Positions 10,722-22,900 of a stretch of DNA of 64,000 bases are shown here, piece by piece. This DNA is from Paraspadella gotoi (Eukaryota; Chaetognatha). Position numbers and translations under genes: made by a program. Each line of letters opens with the position of its first letter. The first letter of the stretch is position 1. Where the stretch lies: the NCBI GenBank assembly GCA_051294375.1, contig CM119267.1, forward strand, positions 10,225,458-10,289,457, written 5' to 3'. Below the pieces are notes generated by a model. The model had not been told where the DNA came from, searched no databases, and saw only the letters and a list, made by a program, of their open reading frames with translations.

Positions 10722-11033
10722 CGTGATTGGGTGGTTGGATTGGAATGAAATTTTGTGTGTGGGTAGGAAAGTGTATGATGAAGCTGGATATAAAGTTTCG
10801 ATGGAATCGTGCGAGTGGAAATGAGTTTAAATGAAAAAAATATGAGTCACATTTACTTGACTCTTTTTACTTATTTTATTAATCGAATTAATCATAATTG
10901 GATGGCTAGATTGAGTTTAAATTTTGTGTGCGGGTAGGAAAGTGTGTGAAGAAGCTAGATATAAAGTTTTGACGGAATTGTGCCAGTGGAAATGAGTTTA
11001 AATGGAAAAAACATAAGTCACATTTACTTGAAT
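10722..11033 (+). repeat. Two tandem direct-repeat copies of about 145 bp
   Basis: Copy 1 (about 10722-10866) and copy 2 (about 10890-11033) share GGGTAGGAAAGTGT, TATAAAGTTT, AGTGGAAATGAGTTTAAAT and GTCACATTTACTTGA blocks in the same order, at about 80-85% identity by eye. They form the internal part of the element nest. Confidence 0.75.
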
Positions 11034-11639
11034 CTCTATTATTTATGATTACTAATAAATATTTTATTTAATTAATGTGAAAAAATGATGCCAGTTAAAA
11101 AAATGCCAGTTCAAAAAAATTTAAAAAAATATTGTGATTTATCATCTGATTACCGCTTAATTATCGTAGGCAGATCCGACATTGTTTGCTCAAACTTGTT
11201 ATTCTTCTTTTCGTCTTTAATTTACCGAATTAATTAGTAAGAGTTAGTTCAGCTTTTTTTTTATATTTAATATCCAGTTATCCACTTCATTGATCGGGAA
11301 GCCAGGTACTCTGGGAGTGAATAAACGAGACTGTGAGAGAGTCTTGATTGAAAACTTGCAGGGACCTGCTATGTCATTATCTTGTAAGATACCCACACCT
11401 ACGCCACACCTACCCACACACAAAATTTCATTCCAATCCAATCATCCAATCACGACTAATTGGAGTTTTTTGCTAAGGGGGGACGGACAGACGGACGGAC
11501 ATCGTTTTTTTTTTGTTTTTTTGCTTAATATGATGTTCTGATGTGAAGAAAATGATTTACCGACAAGATTTAGGGGTGGGACCGACAAAGTGAATTTTAC
11601 AGTCGGAATCTGCTGATATTCAGATCCGATTAAAAATAG

Positions 11640-12776
11640 TTCGAAAGAAGCTCGGTCGAAAAAGAAGAAAAATTCGTTTCACGTTGCTAATAAAACATTA
11701 AAGAAAATAGAGGAGGCAAAGAAATCCTTTTTCGAAACTCCCATGGTGATGTCTAGAAACTAAAAAAAGATTGGTTTTTCCTTAAACAGAGCAAAATTAT
11801 TCTGAAACAAATACCAGCTGGGCAATTAGAAACGAAACGAACGAAAGTGATATAGAACAAGAATGTTCAGCCTCCAATAAGTTAAAGATCGTAAATATGG
11901 AGTTGGATCTAGAGCCACAGAGATTTGAGATTTCCGTTTCTGGCGAAAAAACGCTCTGCGACGACTCAACAATTTCCAACGAAGTCTTTTGTTATTAGAG
12001 ATAAATCGGGAGTGAACGCGAGCGCCACGAAAACAAAAGGAGTTGAAACGGGCGGTCCTCAGCAGAGCGTCGGCGAATCTTATCTCACGTTCGTTCCTAC
12101 AGTAGTTGACGACGAACCGTTGGAAATCGAGAAAATAGCAAAAACGCTTTACGGCCTGCCGTTACTAATCACAAGTCTGGAAATGTCGACTGAGGAATTG
12201 GCAAACATGGTAACCTCGACGTAGGAAAATGAGGCGGACATCGACGAGGTAATTCTTCCTCTCGTGATACCGTTGAGGTGAAGAGTTTCGCTTGGCGCTT
12301 TTGTGATGCCTGTCTCAAAACAAAACGCGCGTTTTCACCACCGTGGAAGACCGCGACTTGCACAAAGGAGTTTTAGGTAAAGTTACAAATTTTGCCGCGT
12401 CGAGAAGGAAATTTCACCTTGTGAGCGAACGTCACCACAGGAATCTGGCGGTTTCTAAAAACGGAAACGATTAAGAAAACTAAGTTGGTCGGGATTAACG
12501 GAGAGTGGGCCGAGGGAGCAATCGCCTGAAGATTTGAATTTTGACTTTATGGAAGAGGCTGACAGATTCATCGAAAATCATTATCCGGACGTTTCCCCAG
12601 CCTCTGTTGGGGAAAAACCGAGCGGGGATACTTTTTTCAGCAATTCAGATCCCACGAGGGAATCTTTTTCCCACCTTGGATTTTCCGTCGGATTGCAAAC
12701 CCCGGAGCCGGTGTGGTCTCCAGCTCCTTTGTCTGACTGTGAAAGTCCCTACTTGGAATTGCAATTTTTGTAAATT
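11640..12776 (+). pseudogene. Decayed or unresolved coding sequence
   Basis: Several protein-like stretches follow each other in different frames: a Lys-rich run at 11645-11765, an acidic run at about 11796-11975 (ETNESDIEQECS), a continuation in another frame at 11985-12220 (DDEPLEIEKIAKTLYG), a Cys-containing piece at 12280-12375 (RFCDACLKTKRAF), and a C-terminal acidic piece ending in PYLELQFL and TAA at 12771-12773. Composition is coding-like, but stops and frame changes are not all explained by good splice sites. I therefore read it as a broken gene, perhaps disrupted when the upstream element nest inserted. A real gene with non-obvious exons is the alternative. Confidence 0.45.
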
Positions 12777-12880
12777 TTCGTAAATATTCGTAGCCTCTAC
12801 TGTTTGAACAGAAATAAGTTTTATTCAGTTTTATTGTTAATTGTTATTTCAAATTTTTCAGTCATTTGCATATCGGACTG

Positions 12881-15406
12881 ATGGGAATCAAACAGGAAAT
12901 TTCGGATGACGATCTGGAGGTAAAATCTTTTGAAAATGTACTATGAATTTGTTGATTATTTCTTGTTCTTCTCGTTTTATGATTTTCGAGATGTTTAGTT
13001 GCTTCGCTGATTTAAAAATTGACAGGTTTTTGTTTCGCTTAGGATGGAGAAATGCGTGAAGTGTTGTTCACCTACGGGGAGGACGAGGTGGAATATCCCG
13101 TTCTCCTAGTTAAAGAAGAGGGCGAGGTTACTGCACTCGGAGCACGTTGTTCTCATTATAAAGGCGTTTTAGCCGATGGAGCTTACTTTAATGGAGTTAT
13201 TCGCTGCCCGCTGCACGGAGCTTGCTTTAATGCCAAAGTAAGTGTATGTCTGTATGAGGATGTGTATTTTGCTGACGAAGACCACGACAAAGAATCGAGG
13301 CCGTTCGGCTTCAATGCTTTCTATTTTGTAATTTTTGTCGTTTATATTTTTTTTCTCGGTCAGACTGGCGACATCGAAGATTTCCCGGGATTGGACAGTC
13401 TCCCAGTTTTTAACATTTCCCGTGACAAGGGAAAAATCTTTTTGGAATTTGACGACATCGAGGATATAACCAAATTCAGGTCCAAGCCAATGTGCAACCA
13501 GGATTCGGAGCAGCAAACCTATGTTATTTTAGGTAAAAACGTAGTAGAAGTTTACTTGTGATTTAGAAATAAATTCCCAATTTTACCAGGTGGCGGTCCC
13601 GCTGCCTTATCTTGCGCTGAAACATTACGACAGAACGGTTTTTTTGGTCGGGTTATTATGGTCATCAAGGAAAAGCATCTTCCTTATGATAGAATAAAAT
13701 TGTCGAAGTCGCTTAGCACAGAAGTTGACTCAATATTGCTTCGTCAAAGAGACTATTTTAAGGTAAATAAAACACATTGTTGTAGTCAATATTGTAAAAT
13801 GGCGAGTTAGTGATATTCAAACTTAATTATATCTTTTACTATTTGCTATTGTACAATAAAAATCACCTTAATTATTGTAGATATTTTAGTACCCAAGTAT
13901 GTTTTTTTAGGAGCATGACATAGAATTACTCCTTGACGCGGAAGTTGTGGCTTTGAACCTGGTGAACAAAAGTGTGATGACGAAACGTTACACTCACTTG
14001 TCGTATTCAAAGCTCCTCATTGCCACTGGATCCTCGCCCCGGATCATCCCTTTTCTCGGAGGAGAAAAAGCCAAAAACATATGTTTTTTGCGATCTCCTG
14101 AAGATGCTAACCTCATTCATCAGAAAGCAGTCGGACAGGATATTCTCATTGTCGGATCTAGTTTTATAGGTAAGGGGAGATGGATTTACAGTCTTAAGTG
14201 AGGTCTGTTTAAATAAATTTTTTCTTTGTCAGGCATGGAAGTGGCTGCCTGTTTGTCGAGTGTATCGAAGAGTGTGACTGTGGTATCGATGGATGAGTTT
14301 CCCTTTCAAATTCAACTGGGCCCCGAAGTAGGGGAATGTCTCAAAAAATGGCATGTGTCAAAAGGCATTCGGTTCCAGTGCAAAACCACTGTTCGCAAAG
14401 TTCACACCGAGCCTGTTAATGGGGACGTTTATGAAGTTGTCCTTAACAATGCCAAAATCATTCCTGCTTGTCTTATTGTGGTTGGAGTTGGTATTATTCC
14501 AAATACCGGATTTTTAAAAAATCTTCCGACACAAGGTGTGGTTAATAGCTGGTTATGTGCAAAAGACACATTAATATTAAAAATCATATGTTAACATTAA
14601 ATGTTATTTTCAGTTTTAATTGGATTTTTCCTTTGTGATTACTTGATAAAATTAACTGATGACCCGATTTCCATCCCTTATCATTAAGAGGAACGTTCTC
14701 AACCGTCCATTGATCTCACGCCTGAAGGATTCATAAAAGTATCCTCTTTCATGGAGACAAGCGTCCCGGACGTTTACGCCGCAGGCGATATTGTTCAATT
14801 TCCGCTTCCCTTGGCCGATGACGAACCTGTCTCAATAGGCCACTGGCAAATGGCTTTAAAGATGGGCAATGTCGCTGCCAAAAACATGTGGATCGAGCCG
14901 GAGAAAAACGATAATCAGAACGAGGAGCAAAGCGTTGAGGGCCAAGAGTCGACGGCCGAAACGGAAGAAGAGCCTGAAGCGCCGCCTGATCCGCGCACTG
15001 CCTTTAAGTCCGTTCCCGTGTTCTGGTCAATGCAGTATGGAAAAAGCCTCAGGTACGCCGGTTACAACGCGGGATACGACGATATCATCGTCCATGGATC
15101 ACTAGCCGTAACAAAAGTCCACCCAGAACCTAACTTTCTTGTCTACTATGTAAAAGAGGGTACAGTTGTTGCGGCTGCGTCTCTTAACAGGTAAACCTCT
15201 TCAGTCTTTAGAGATCTGAGACCATGGATTTTACCATTTTAGGGAACTGTCGCTATGTTTCCAGGGATCCCTTCGTGATGCAGTTTGCGGAGGCGCTGAG
15301 AAACGGTTTCATTGTGGAACCAGATCACGTACGAGAAGACCCGGCTGGATTTTGGGAGCCGTTGAAGGCTTGGACCTTGGAAAATACACAACCACAAGCT
15401 TCATAA
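12881..15406 (+). CDS. AIFM3: AIFM3-like Rieske / FAD-dependent oxidoreductase
   Basis: Eight exons: 12881-12919, 13043-13237, 13364-13532, 13590-13762, 13911-14169, 14233-14535, 14689-15190, 15265-15406; 593 residues. AIFM3 (AIF-like) couples a Rieske [2Fe-2S] centre to a pyridine-nucleotide-disulphide reductase fold. Rieske ligands are CSH in GARCSHYKGVL and CPLHG in RCPLHGACF (residues about 36-66). The FAD-binding start is VILGGGPAALSCAETL, the NAD site DILIVGSSFIGMEVAA, and the second FAD motif VYAAGDIVQFPL. GHWQMA and GKSLRYAGY are typical of the AIFM3 C-terminal domain. The last intron must end at 15264 (TTTCCAG); reading through from 15224 breaks the frame. An acidic insert of about 40 residues (about 14890-15010) is absent from vertebrate AIFM3. 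No mitochondrial leader is evident. Confidence 0.92.
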
Positions 15407-16012
15407 ACGTTTCAATCAAACTATCTTAATGGAAAGCGTTGGACCTGCGAACATCTATACATCGATTATGTATCTACAAATAATTACACTATAAACTCTT
15501 GACCCTAATTTGCAGACCATTAAAAATTGTTTTTTACTTTACGACAAATGTATTTAATCAACTAATATTTTGTTGTTAAAATTTTGCCTAATTAACACTG
15601 CAATCATTTTTTCCATTGAGGGATGAACCGCCCGGTATACGACGAGCCAGTCTGAAGTATAACGACTTGAACAAAAATTGATCTCCTTCGCTGTTGACTA
15701 ACTTCTTCACTGATGTTATAAAATAATAAATTTAAAATGGTTTATTTAACAGCAGGTACAATCCGTTCAAGTTGGTAATTATCGGCTTTTGGCCTATATT
15801 TTGTACAATAAATATTCTAAGGCAAAATAAATCAGTATTGTTTTTGCTTATGTTTGAGCTAGTTTCAATTGTCGATTTTAAAAATGATATTGACCAACTG
15901 AATTTCAAAAAAGGCTACTTGTAAATATTTGAAATAACCAGTCGCTTTTTAAATATCATTTTTCAATGACGTAATTAAGTTTTATAGTTAAAGGCTACAT
16001 ACAATTTTTAGT
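15407..16012. other. Convergent intergenic region
   Basis: Shared 3' flank of the AIFM3-like gene (plus) and the NAT8-like gene (minus). It is AT-rich with candidate AATAAA signals on the plus strand near 15724 and 15808. No gene or repeat is recognised. Confidence 0.4.
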
Positions 16013-16957
16013 TCATTTTGATTTGTTCGACTTGACGTGATATTTGTAAAAACACACTTCCCAAAACCACCACAATAAAATTCTTTCCATAGAACTCCTT
16101 TCTTTAGCGAATCCGCACTTTTCGTAGAGGTTTTGTGCTTGTTTTTGAGCTCCACTCGAGTAAAGAACAATTTCCTTGTACGAATTTTGTTCGCAGAATT
16201 CGACGACGTGATTGACTAGTCGTGTGCCGATGCCTCGCCGTCGGTAAGACGTTTCCACAAACATTCTTTTCAGTTGCGCCACGTCGGTCGTCTTTTTGTC
16301 GACGGCGACGGTGCCAACAATCTGATCAGTTTTTTCGTCCATCGCCACCCAAAATCTCCGCTTGGACCGGTTTTCTTTGACGTCGGCGTAGTAGTCGTAA
16401 AGGTTCTTCAGATCGGGATGATTGTTGGGCGACTGCACGAGGAGATAGGTTAGATATACGAGGAACATCGCCACGAACATGAAAGAGGAGACGATGCTCA
16501 TTTCCCAAGATCCCGTCCAAAGAAATGTAAAGAAGCCTCCGCTAAGAAGAAACAAGTTTGCTCTCCACTGCAGAAGAGTATGTCCATAGAATTCCCACAT
16601 GTCCTGCTTCAGGTGTAGTCGTTTCATGAATCTCACTGCGTCGGCGCTCTGTGTCTCCGAAAGGGGGCGGACAACGACGCCGTTGTCATCATTCGACTTC
16701 GCTGGTGAAGCTTTTTCCGATGAATTTTCATCGCTTTCTCCGTTTTCAACGACGGTATTGAGTTTTCGGGGAACGCGATGACGCGTGGTGCCGCTGCCGA
16801 AGATCCCCTCGACGATCCGTTGCGCGCTTTTCCAGGCTACGCCGGCCACTCCGGTTGGCGTCGACGAGTTCTCTCGGGAGGCCCGCTCCGAGGCACGAAC
16901 CTGCTTTTTGTGAATGCCGCGAGCGACAAGTTGCTTGTTACCGGATTTATTCACCAT
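16013..16957 (-). CDS. NAT8-like membrane GNAT N-acetyltransferase
   Basis: A single-exon protein of 314 residues. The NAT8/camello family are ER/Golgi membrane enzymes that acetylate lysines or cysteine conjugates using acetyl-CoA. Residues 1-95 are a basic, Ser-rich leader. The family's hydrophobic hairpin lies at about 135-180 (LFLLSGGFFTFLW, then MFVAMFLVYLTYLLV). The GNAT core follows: KRRFWVAMDE, QIVGTVAV (beta-4), LKRMFVETSYRRRGIGTRLV with the acetyl-CoA R-x-x-G-x-G loop, and a C-terminal YEKCGF motif. The ATG at 16957 faces XRCC1 in a divergent arrangement. Substrate cannot be told from sequence. Confidence 0.88.
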   Translation of the reverse strand: MVNKSGNKQLVARGIHKKQVRASERASRENSSTPTGVAGVAWKSAQRIVEGIFGSGTTRHRVPRKLNTVVENGESDENSSEKASPAKSNDDNGVVVRPLSETQSADAVRFMKRLHLKQDMWEFYGHTLLQWRANLFLLSGGFFTFLWTGSWEMSIVSSFMFVAMFLVYLTYLLVQSPNNHPDLKNLYDYYADVKENRSKRRFWVAMDEKTDQIVGTVAVDKKTTDVAQLKRMFVETSYRRRGIGTRLVNHVVEFCEQNSYKEIVLYSSGAQKQAQNLYEKCGFAKERSSMERILLWWFWEVCFYKYHVKSNKSK

Positions 16958-17490
16958 TTTATCGAATATTTCTCTCCTAATGACGCGGTTTCAGCCAAAG
17001 TTGCTCCTCAGGGATATTACATTTGTAAAATGAGTAATCGTGAAAGATTTCCTAAATTTCTCGGTTACGATATGAAACCAATGTTTTTTATTGGAGGGAT
17101 CAAGCCTTAATTTTGTTAGCCAATGTCAAGTTGGTGAGTCATAATGGTGGTAGAGGGAAAGGAAGGAACTGAAACTCGCCCCGATGTTCTTTTGTCACTG
17201 CAATCCGTACGAGCTCTGTGTTTGGTTCAGCTCAGTTTTTTTTTCCGTTTAAATACCCATCATGATCTCTCCAGTTGCCATGTTGCGTTGTTAATTGAGA
17301 AAAACAAGAATGTTTTCCTTAATTTACGGACAATTACTGATGTAGGCTCATATTATACTATTCACGAATCTCCGACTTCGCGCTCAGGGAGAAATCTAAA
17401 GCCCGGAATTTGTAAGATCGAATCAATAGCTATTTATTTCGACGTAATCTTGAGTGGATAATTAAAAACCGTCAGCCGACTTGCCTCATC
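16958..17490. promoter_or_regulatory. Divergent promoter region, NAT8-like / XRCC1
   Basis: The 533 bp between two divergent start codons must contain both 5' UTRs and promoters. Open frames here (for example 17144-17461) lack protein-like composition and are discounted. No TATA box or specific factor site could be supported. Confidence 0.45.
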
Positions 17491-19839
17491 ATGCCCGTCA
17501 TCTACCCTAAAAACGTAGTTAGCTTTACCAGTGAAGACAAGGTGCAGTGCGCCGATAATTTGTTAAAGCCTGAAACTTACCGGTAAGGTTAAAACTATTC
17601 TTGTTTCCCGGAACTTACTAATTCTTTTCGGGGCTAATAAACTGATGAACATTGATTTTAAAGTAAATGGCGCACCGCTTCGGGTGGCGAGGGTCAAGCC
17701 AGCGTCGTTCTCGAGTTTTCCAAGGCCGAGGAGATCCACTCGGTCGACGTCGGCAACGAGGGCGCCACCTTCGTGGAGATCCTGGTCGGCGACGCCGACG
17801 CGCAGGCAAAGGTTGACTTCGAGGTGCTGTTGGGCGCCTCAGCCTTCATGACGCCGGCGGAGGCCAAGTCGTGGACAAACGTGAATAAAGTCCGCTTCTT
17901 TGGCCCCGAGAAACTGAACAAGACCGCGCGCGAGAAAAGATGGACGCGAGTTAAGATCGTCGCCACGCAAAACTTCGACAAGACTCATCCTTTTGGTCTC
18001 GCATTCGTCAAATTTCGTTCCCCGCCGGAAAAGGAAGTCGAAAATAAACAAGAACCAGTGAAAAAGTTCGGCGCCTTCGGGCTAAAGGAAAACGGGACGA
18101 CGTCGCCTAAGCCGTTTCTGGTGATTACGTCGGGAGTACTATTTAGTATTAATTTTATTATTACGTAATATTATCGTCCTTTTTTTATATTTAAAGGCCG
18201 CCGGCTCCCTTTTCGACAAAGTGAAAAAAGAGCCTGAAACGAAACCTCCTGCTGATAGCGCCGCAGCCATTCGACTAGGCGCCGTTTCGCCTAAAACTTC
18301 TCCTTTCCAATTCAAAAAAAAATTTCAAAGCCCTCGCCCTATTTTTCAACCGGCGCAAACCCCTAAAGTGGAGTCGTTACCTTTGCAAGAGAAACCGAAA
18401 CCTGTTGATAATTCTGGGTTAGTAAACCAAGCTTTCTTTAAGAACTCTTAAAAATTTAAGAAGTTATGCGTTTATCTGTAATGCTGCATGCCCTTTTGAA
18501 TGTACTGTTTCAACTAATTGTTGTAAACGAATAAAACACATATATTAAAACCTTCTTATTTAGATTATACAACACAACGTTGCCAAAAAAGCGTCCATCG
18601 TCGCCGACCAGCCCCGCGGAGGCCTTCAGCGCTAAAAAGAAGAAACTCGGTGAAAAGGCTGCTGTAGAGGTTCCGTTTTCGAAGACTTTAGCCGGTGTGA
18701 CCTTTTCTTTGTCGGGATATCAAAACCCTCTTCGAGGAACCATTCGAGACAAGGCCTTGGAAATGGGGGCCAAATACAAAGGCGACTGGGATTCCTCCTG
18801 CACTCACCTTGTTTGTGCCTTTTCGAACACGCCTAAGTTTCAACAGGTTATTGAGAAAAGGCAATGCGCGTTTCCGCTCCCCATTTTCTTCTACCCGACT
18901 GTGTTTTCGCATTAGGTCCTGGGCAAGGGCAAGATCGTGACGAAGAGATGGATCGAAGATTGTCACAAGGAACGGAAGCGCCTCCCATGGCGAGACTATC
19001 GACTCGATGACGGCAGCAGTGGAAGCGACTCGGACCCGGAACCGACCAAGAGGAGAGGAAGGAAACGAAGCGGAACGCCCGTTGTCGCTCCCGTTAGCAA
19101 TGCAACACCCGAAAGGCTGGCAGCACAAAAATCTTTTCATGATGACGAAGACGAGGCTTACAACGCAACTACGGAGGTAGATTCTGATGTTGAGGTTATT
19201 GGAGGACGACCTGGAGGAGGAGTCGACGACGATGAACCTAACACTGAGGACGAGTTGGAAAAACTTCTGCAAGGAAAGGAACAAGGTTTGTGAAAAATAT
19301 ATTAAATTCTAATTTTAGATTGTCGACACATATGACACACACACATCTGACGTAATTAAAAACGCATACATTTTTGCATTCGTTTTCAAACGTTTTTAAA
19401 AAATATTCCCTGTTATAGCTGCGCCGAAACCAGTCAAAGAAGACGAGGACTCGTTACCAGATTTGCCCGCGCTGCCAGATTTTCTTTCCGGAAAACACTT
19501 TATGCTCTTCGGCTCTTTCGACGCTGGTGCAAAAAAGCTATTGAAGCGTTACATAATCGGTAGGACGTTATTTTTGTCTATTTTATTTTACTTCATTTGA
19601 TCTTCTAATTTTGTAATAAAGGCTATGGAGGAGAGATGAGTCTCTATATGAACGACTCCGTTGACTTCGTGATTACAACGTCGACGTGGGATTCTAATTT
19701 CGATGACGCTATCGCCGACAATCCCGATCTCAATTTTGTCCGACCGAAATGGCTCAAAATCTGCCATCAAAGATCTAAGCTCGTGCCATACCAGCCGTAC
19801 ATTGTGGCGCCGCCCATGGACGACGACGACGACGACTGA
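17491..19839 (+). CDS. XRCC1: DNA single-strand-break repair scaffold XRCC1
   Basis: Seven exons: 17491-17582, 17664-18135, 18197-18417, 18564-18846, 18916-19285, 19419-19559, 19622-19839; 598 residues. XRCC1 is the nuclear scaffold for base-excision and single-strand-break repair, binding DNA polymerase beta, PARP1 and ligase III. The N-terminal domain (1-155) starts MPVIYPKNVVSF and shows TYRKWRTAS and EEIHSVDVGNEGATFVEIL. A Pro/Ser/Lys linker follows. BRCT1 lies at about 290-375 (LAGVTFSLSGYQNPLR, YKGDWDSSCTHLVCA, VTKRWIEDC). A second acidic linker (NTEDELEKLL) leads to BRCT2 at about 500-590 (GKHFMLFGSF, FVRPKWLKICH). It ends in a poly-Asp tract. SBNO starts only 131 bp downstream. Confidence 0.95.
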
Positions 19840-19970
19840 ACATTTACTATTTTATACCAATTTTTTTGTTTCATTTACTTTTGTTTATTTTTTAGTGAAA
19901 CGAAAAGAAAATGAAATAAAGAAAGAAAAGTCCTCGGCTCATGTGAGCGGCGACACCTTAATCCAGCGCC

Positions 19971-22900
19971 ATGGACGACGATGACTTTTTCTCCGCATTT
20001 GAAGAACTTCAAGAGTCGACGGCCAAAGCGGAGGCCATTCATCGAGCGCTGTCTTCCGAAGCACCCGATCGCCTTTTGGAGACTGTCTCTCGAACCTCGA
20101 CGCACTCCACGGACTCTGCGGCGTCGGGGTCGTCCGACGTGGAGATTATCGAACAACCCACTCATCCACTTCCGACGCGGAACATCCATTCTCCCGGCCC
20201 ACCATTGGGCTCCACGCCCATTTCCCGACTAAACTTGGTGACCAATGCCGATGGTTCTCGGACCATCACATTGGCGTCGGGCACCGATGCCCAGGCCTTG
20301 CTCGGCGGACTGCGTCCCTCCGCGCCAACGAAGATATCTGTGATACCGAATCGACTTCAAACGGCGCAAGCGCAGAACGCCGTAATTCGCCCCGGCCAGC
20401 AGATGGTCAATATGAATCCGAGTCTAAACGCTCCAACGACAAACGGGTCGGTTTTGCAGAATCTTCTTAAATCTCCGTCGTCCACGGTCAACGGTTCCGC
20501 CGCCGTACCCACCGCAGTCATGGTGAATTCGCCCGCTGCAATAAGGAGCGCCAGACCGAATTTGGCATTCAATTCCATGGCGTCGCGATCGTCGTCGCCT
20601 CATCAGCACCAGATGATTAACAACGCTCGTCTACCCATCAATGCGGTGAATCAGCAAAACGCTGCGATCAACAACGCGCGCCATTCCATCAACACCGCCG
20701 CCCAAGAATCCGCTCAAAAAGCCTTAGCTGCTGAGGCTCAACAAGAGGAGCTAGAAGAGCTGGGACACCACGGAGAAACATTTGCCGACTATCATCCGAA
20801 GAAGCTCAAGCTCGGGCGCAAGCATCCGGATGTAGTGGTTGAAAGTGCGTCGTTATCCAGCGTCGAACCACCGGAAGTCACGTATCAGCACCACATTCCT
20901 GAACATGTCATAGAAGCGGGGTACTTGTCGGCGTTACAGGTTATCGTCAGTCTTTTTTAACTTTATTGTAGTGCTACAATGTTAAGTCTACAATTTTGCA
21001 TTAAATCTTCATTTTGACATTTTTGCAGCTCGAATCCATCATCTACGCCTCGATGCAGCATGAACAGTTTCTTCCCGACGGGACGCGTGCGGGCTTCTTG
21101 ATCGGTGATGGGGCCGGGGTAGGAAAAGGACGTACCTTGGCGGGTATCGTTTACGAAAACTGGCGTCATGGACGGAAACGCGCAGTTTGGTTGTCAGTGT
21201 CCAACGATCTACGTCTGGATGCCGTTCGCGACCTTCGCGACATCGGGGCCGGAAAGATTTCAGTTCATCCGCTGTCCAAGTTCAAGTACGGCAAATTGTC
21301 CTCCGAGGAAAACGGAAAAGTAAAAAAGGGCGTCATCTTTGCCACCTACTCTTCGCTCATCGGGGAGAGCCACACGCCGGGCAAGTGGGACACGAGACTA
21401 AAACAGCTCCTCAAATGGTGCGGAAAAGATTTTGATGGTCCCATCCTGTTCGATGAATGTCACAAGGCCAAAAACCTTTGCCCGGCTGGATCGGCGAAAC
21501 CCACCAAGACAGGTTGCTTTGGGGGACGATGAGTAATGGGCTTCTTTTGGACGAAATCGTCTTATAATTTTTTTGACCCACTAGGATTGGCTGTGTTGGA
21601 GTTGCAGAACAAGCTGCCGAACGCTCGAGTCGTTTACTCGTCAGCGACGGGGGCGACGGAACCGAAGAACATGGCTTACATGACGAGGCTCGGACTCTGG
21701 GGTAAGGGGACGACCTTCAACGATTTTAACGACTTTATTCAGGTAAATATCCTTCTATCGAATGCAAATGTTGTCTATACGATATGATATGATTCTTTAT
21801 CCATCAATCAGGCCGTGGAACGCCGCGGCGTTTGCGCTATGGAATTAGTCGCAATGGACATGAAAATGCGAGGTCGTTACATCGCGCGACAATTGTCCTT
21901 CTCCGGGGTGTCTTTTAGAATCAGGGAGGTGCCCATGGATCCCCTGTTCAAATCTAAAGTTTATGATCAAAGCGTTAAGCTATGGGTCTTAGCCCGGGAA
22001 AGTTTTCAAGAAGCCTCGGATCTTTTGGATCTGGATCAAAGAACTCGCAAAACAATGTGGGGACAATTTTGGTCGTCACATCAGAGATTTTTCAAATATC
22101 TTTGTATCGCAGCTAAGGTATGTTACGGTTAAGAAAAAAAAAGTTTTTTGACAATCCACCGTCAATGGTCCGACATAATATTATTTTTTTTCTTACCTAG
22201 GTGCCACATGTAGTCGCTGTTACGAGGGACTCTATAAAAGACGGAAGCAAATGTGTAGTTATTGGGTTGCAATCTACCGGTAAGCATCATGAAAATGTAT
22301 AGTATTGTATAGTATAGTATTGTATAGTTCTTCTCTTTAGTTCCTCATAATTTAACATACCGCAGGTGAAGCGAGAACTATGGAAATGTTGGAGGATTGC
22401 GGTGGCGAGCTGCAAGAGTTCGTATCTACCTGCAAAGGAGTTTTTCAATCTCTAGTCGATAAGCATTTTCCCGTGCCGAATAAGCAAAGGACCAAAAAGA
22501 TCGATCTCATAGGAGAATTATTATCCAGTCAAACGTCGAGGTTCGCAGATAACCGTTTCATAGTGCCAACAGCTCAGCTTCATGTGTAGTCACTAAATTC
22601 GTATCGTTTTATTCCAGCCCCCTTTCGTTTAAGCCATCGTCGCCCGTTCCCGGCGCCGGTGACAAACGAAAATTTTCTGAAGATACTGGAAACCCAGTTT
22701 CGAAAAGACAAAAGCAAGACAGTGAGGAGAGCGAGGTTTCGAGCAGCAGCAGCGACGATGAGGACGACGACGATTCCAATGAAAACAAGTCAGTTCATTA
22801 TGCTTTCTGATTTTCATTAATACTTAATTAATAATTAATTAAATGTAAATGTTCATCATCTAGATCCGACTCGGACTCGGAGAACGACGATTACAATCCC

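Larger units (their letters stand above)
10200..11640. mobile_element. Nest of inverted-repeat elements
   Basis: Two interleaved inverted-repeat pairs are visible. Pair 1: AAGTTTGAGCAAACATTG at about 10232 and its complement at about 11188-11205, both flanked by GCGGTAA / TTACCGC. Pair 2: about 10566-10775 (GTCGGATCTGC start, GTCCGTCCGTCC core) and about 11390-11632, inverted, over roughly 180-200 bp with mismatches. A foldback (10325-10474) and a direct repeat (10722-11033) lie inside. No transposase frame is present, so these are non-autonomous elements, probably inserted into each other. They fill the gap between the coiled-coil gene and the AIFM3-like gene. Confidence 0.75.

Noticed and set aside
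15224-15264. ATG at 15224 as a separate gene start
   Set aside because: The real last AIFM3-like exon starts at 15265, where the frame and the conserved RDPFV join correctly; 15224 is in the intron.
17144-17461. 105-codon frame upstream of XRCC1
   Set aside because: No family resemblance, and it lies in a divergent promoter region.
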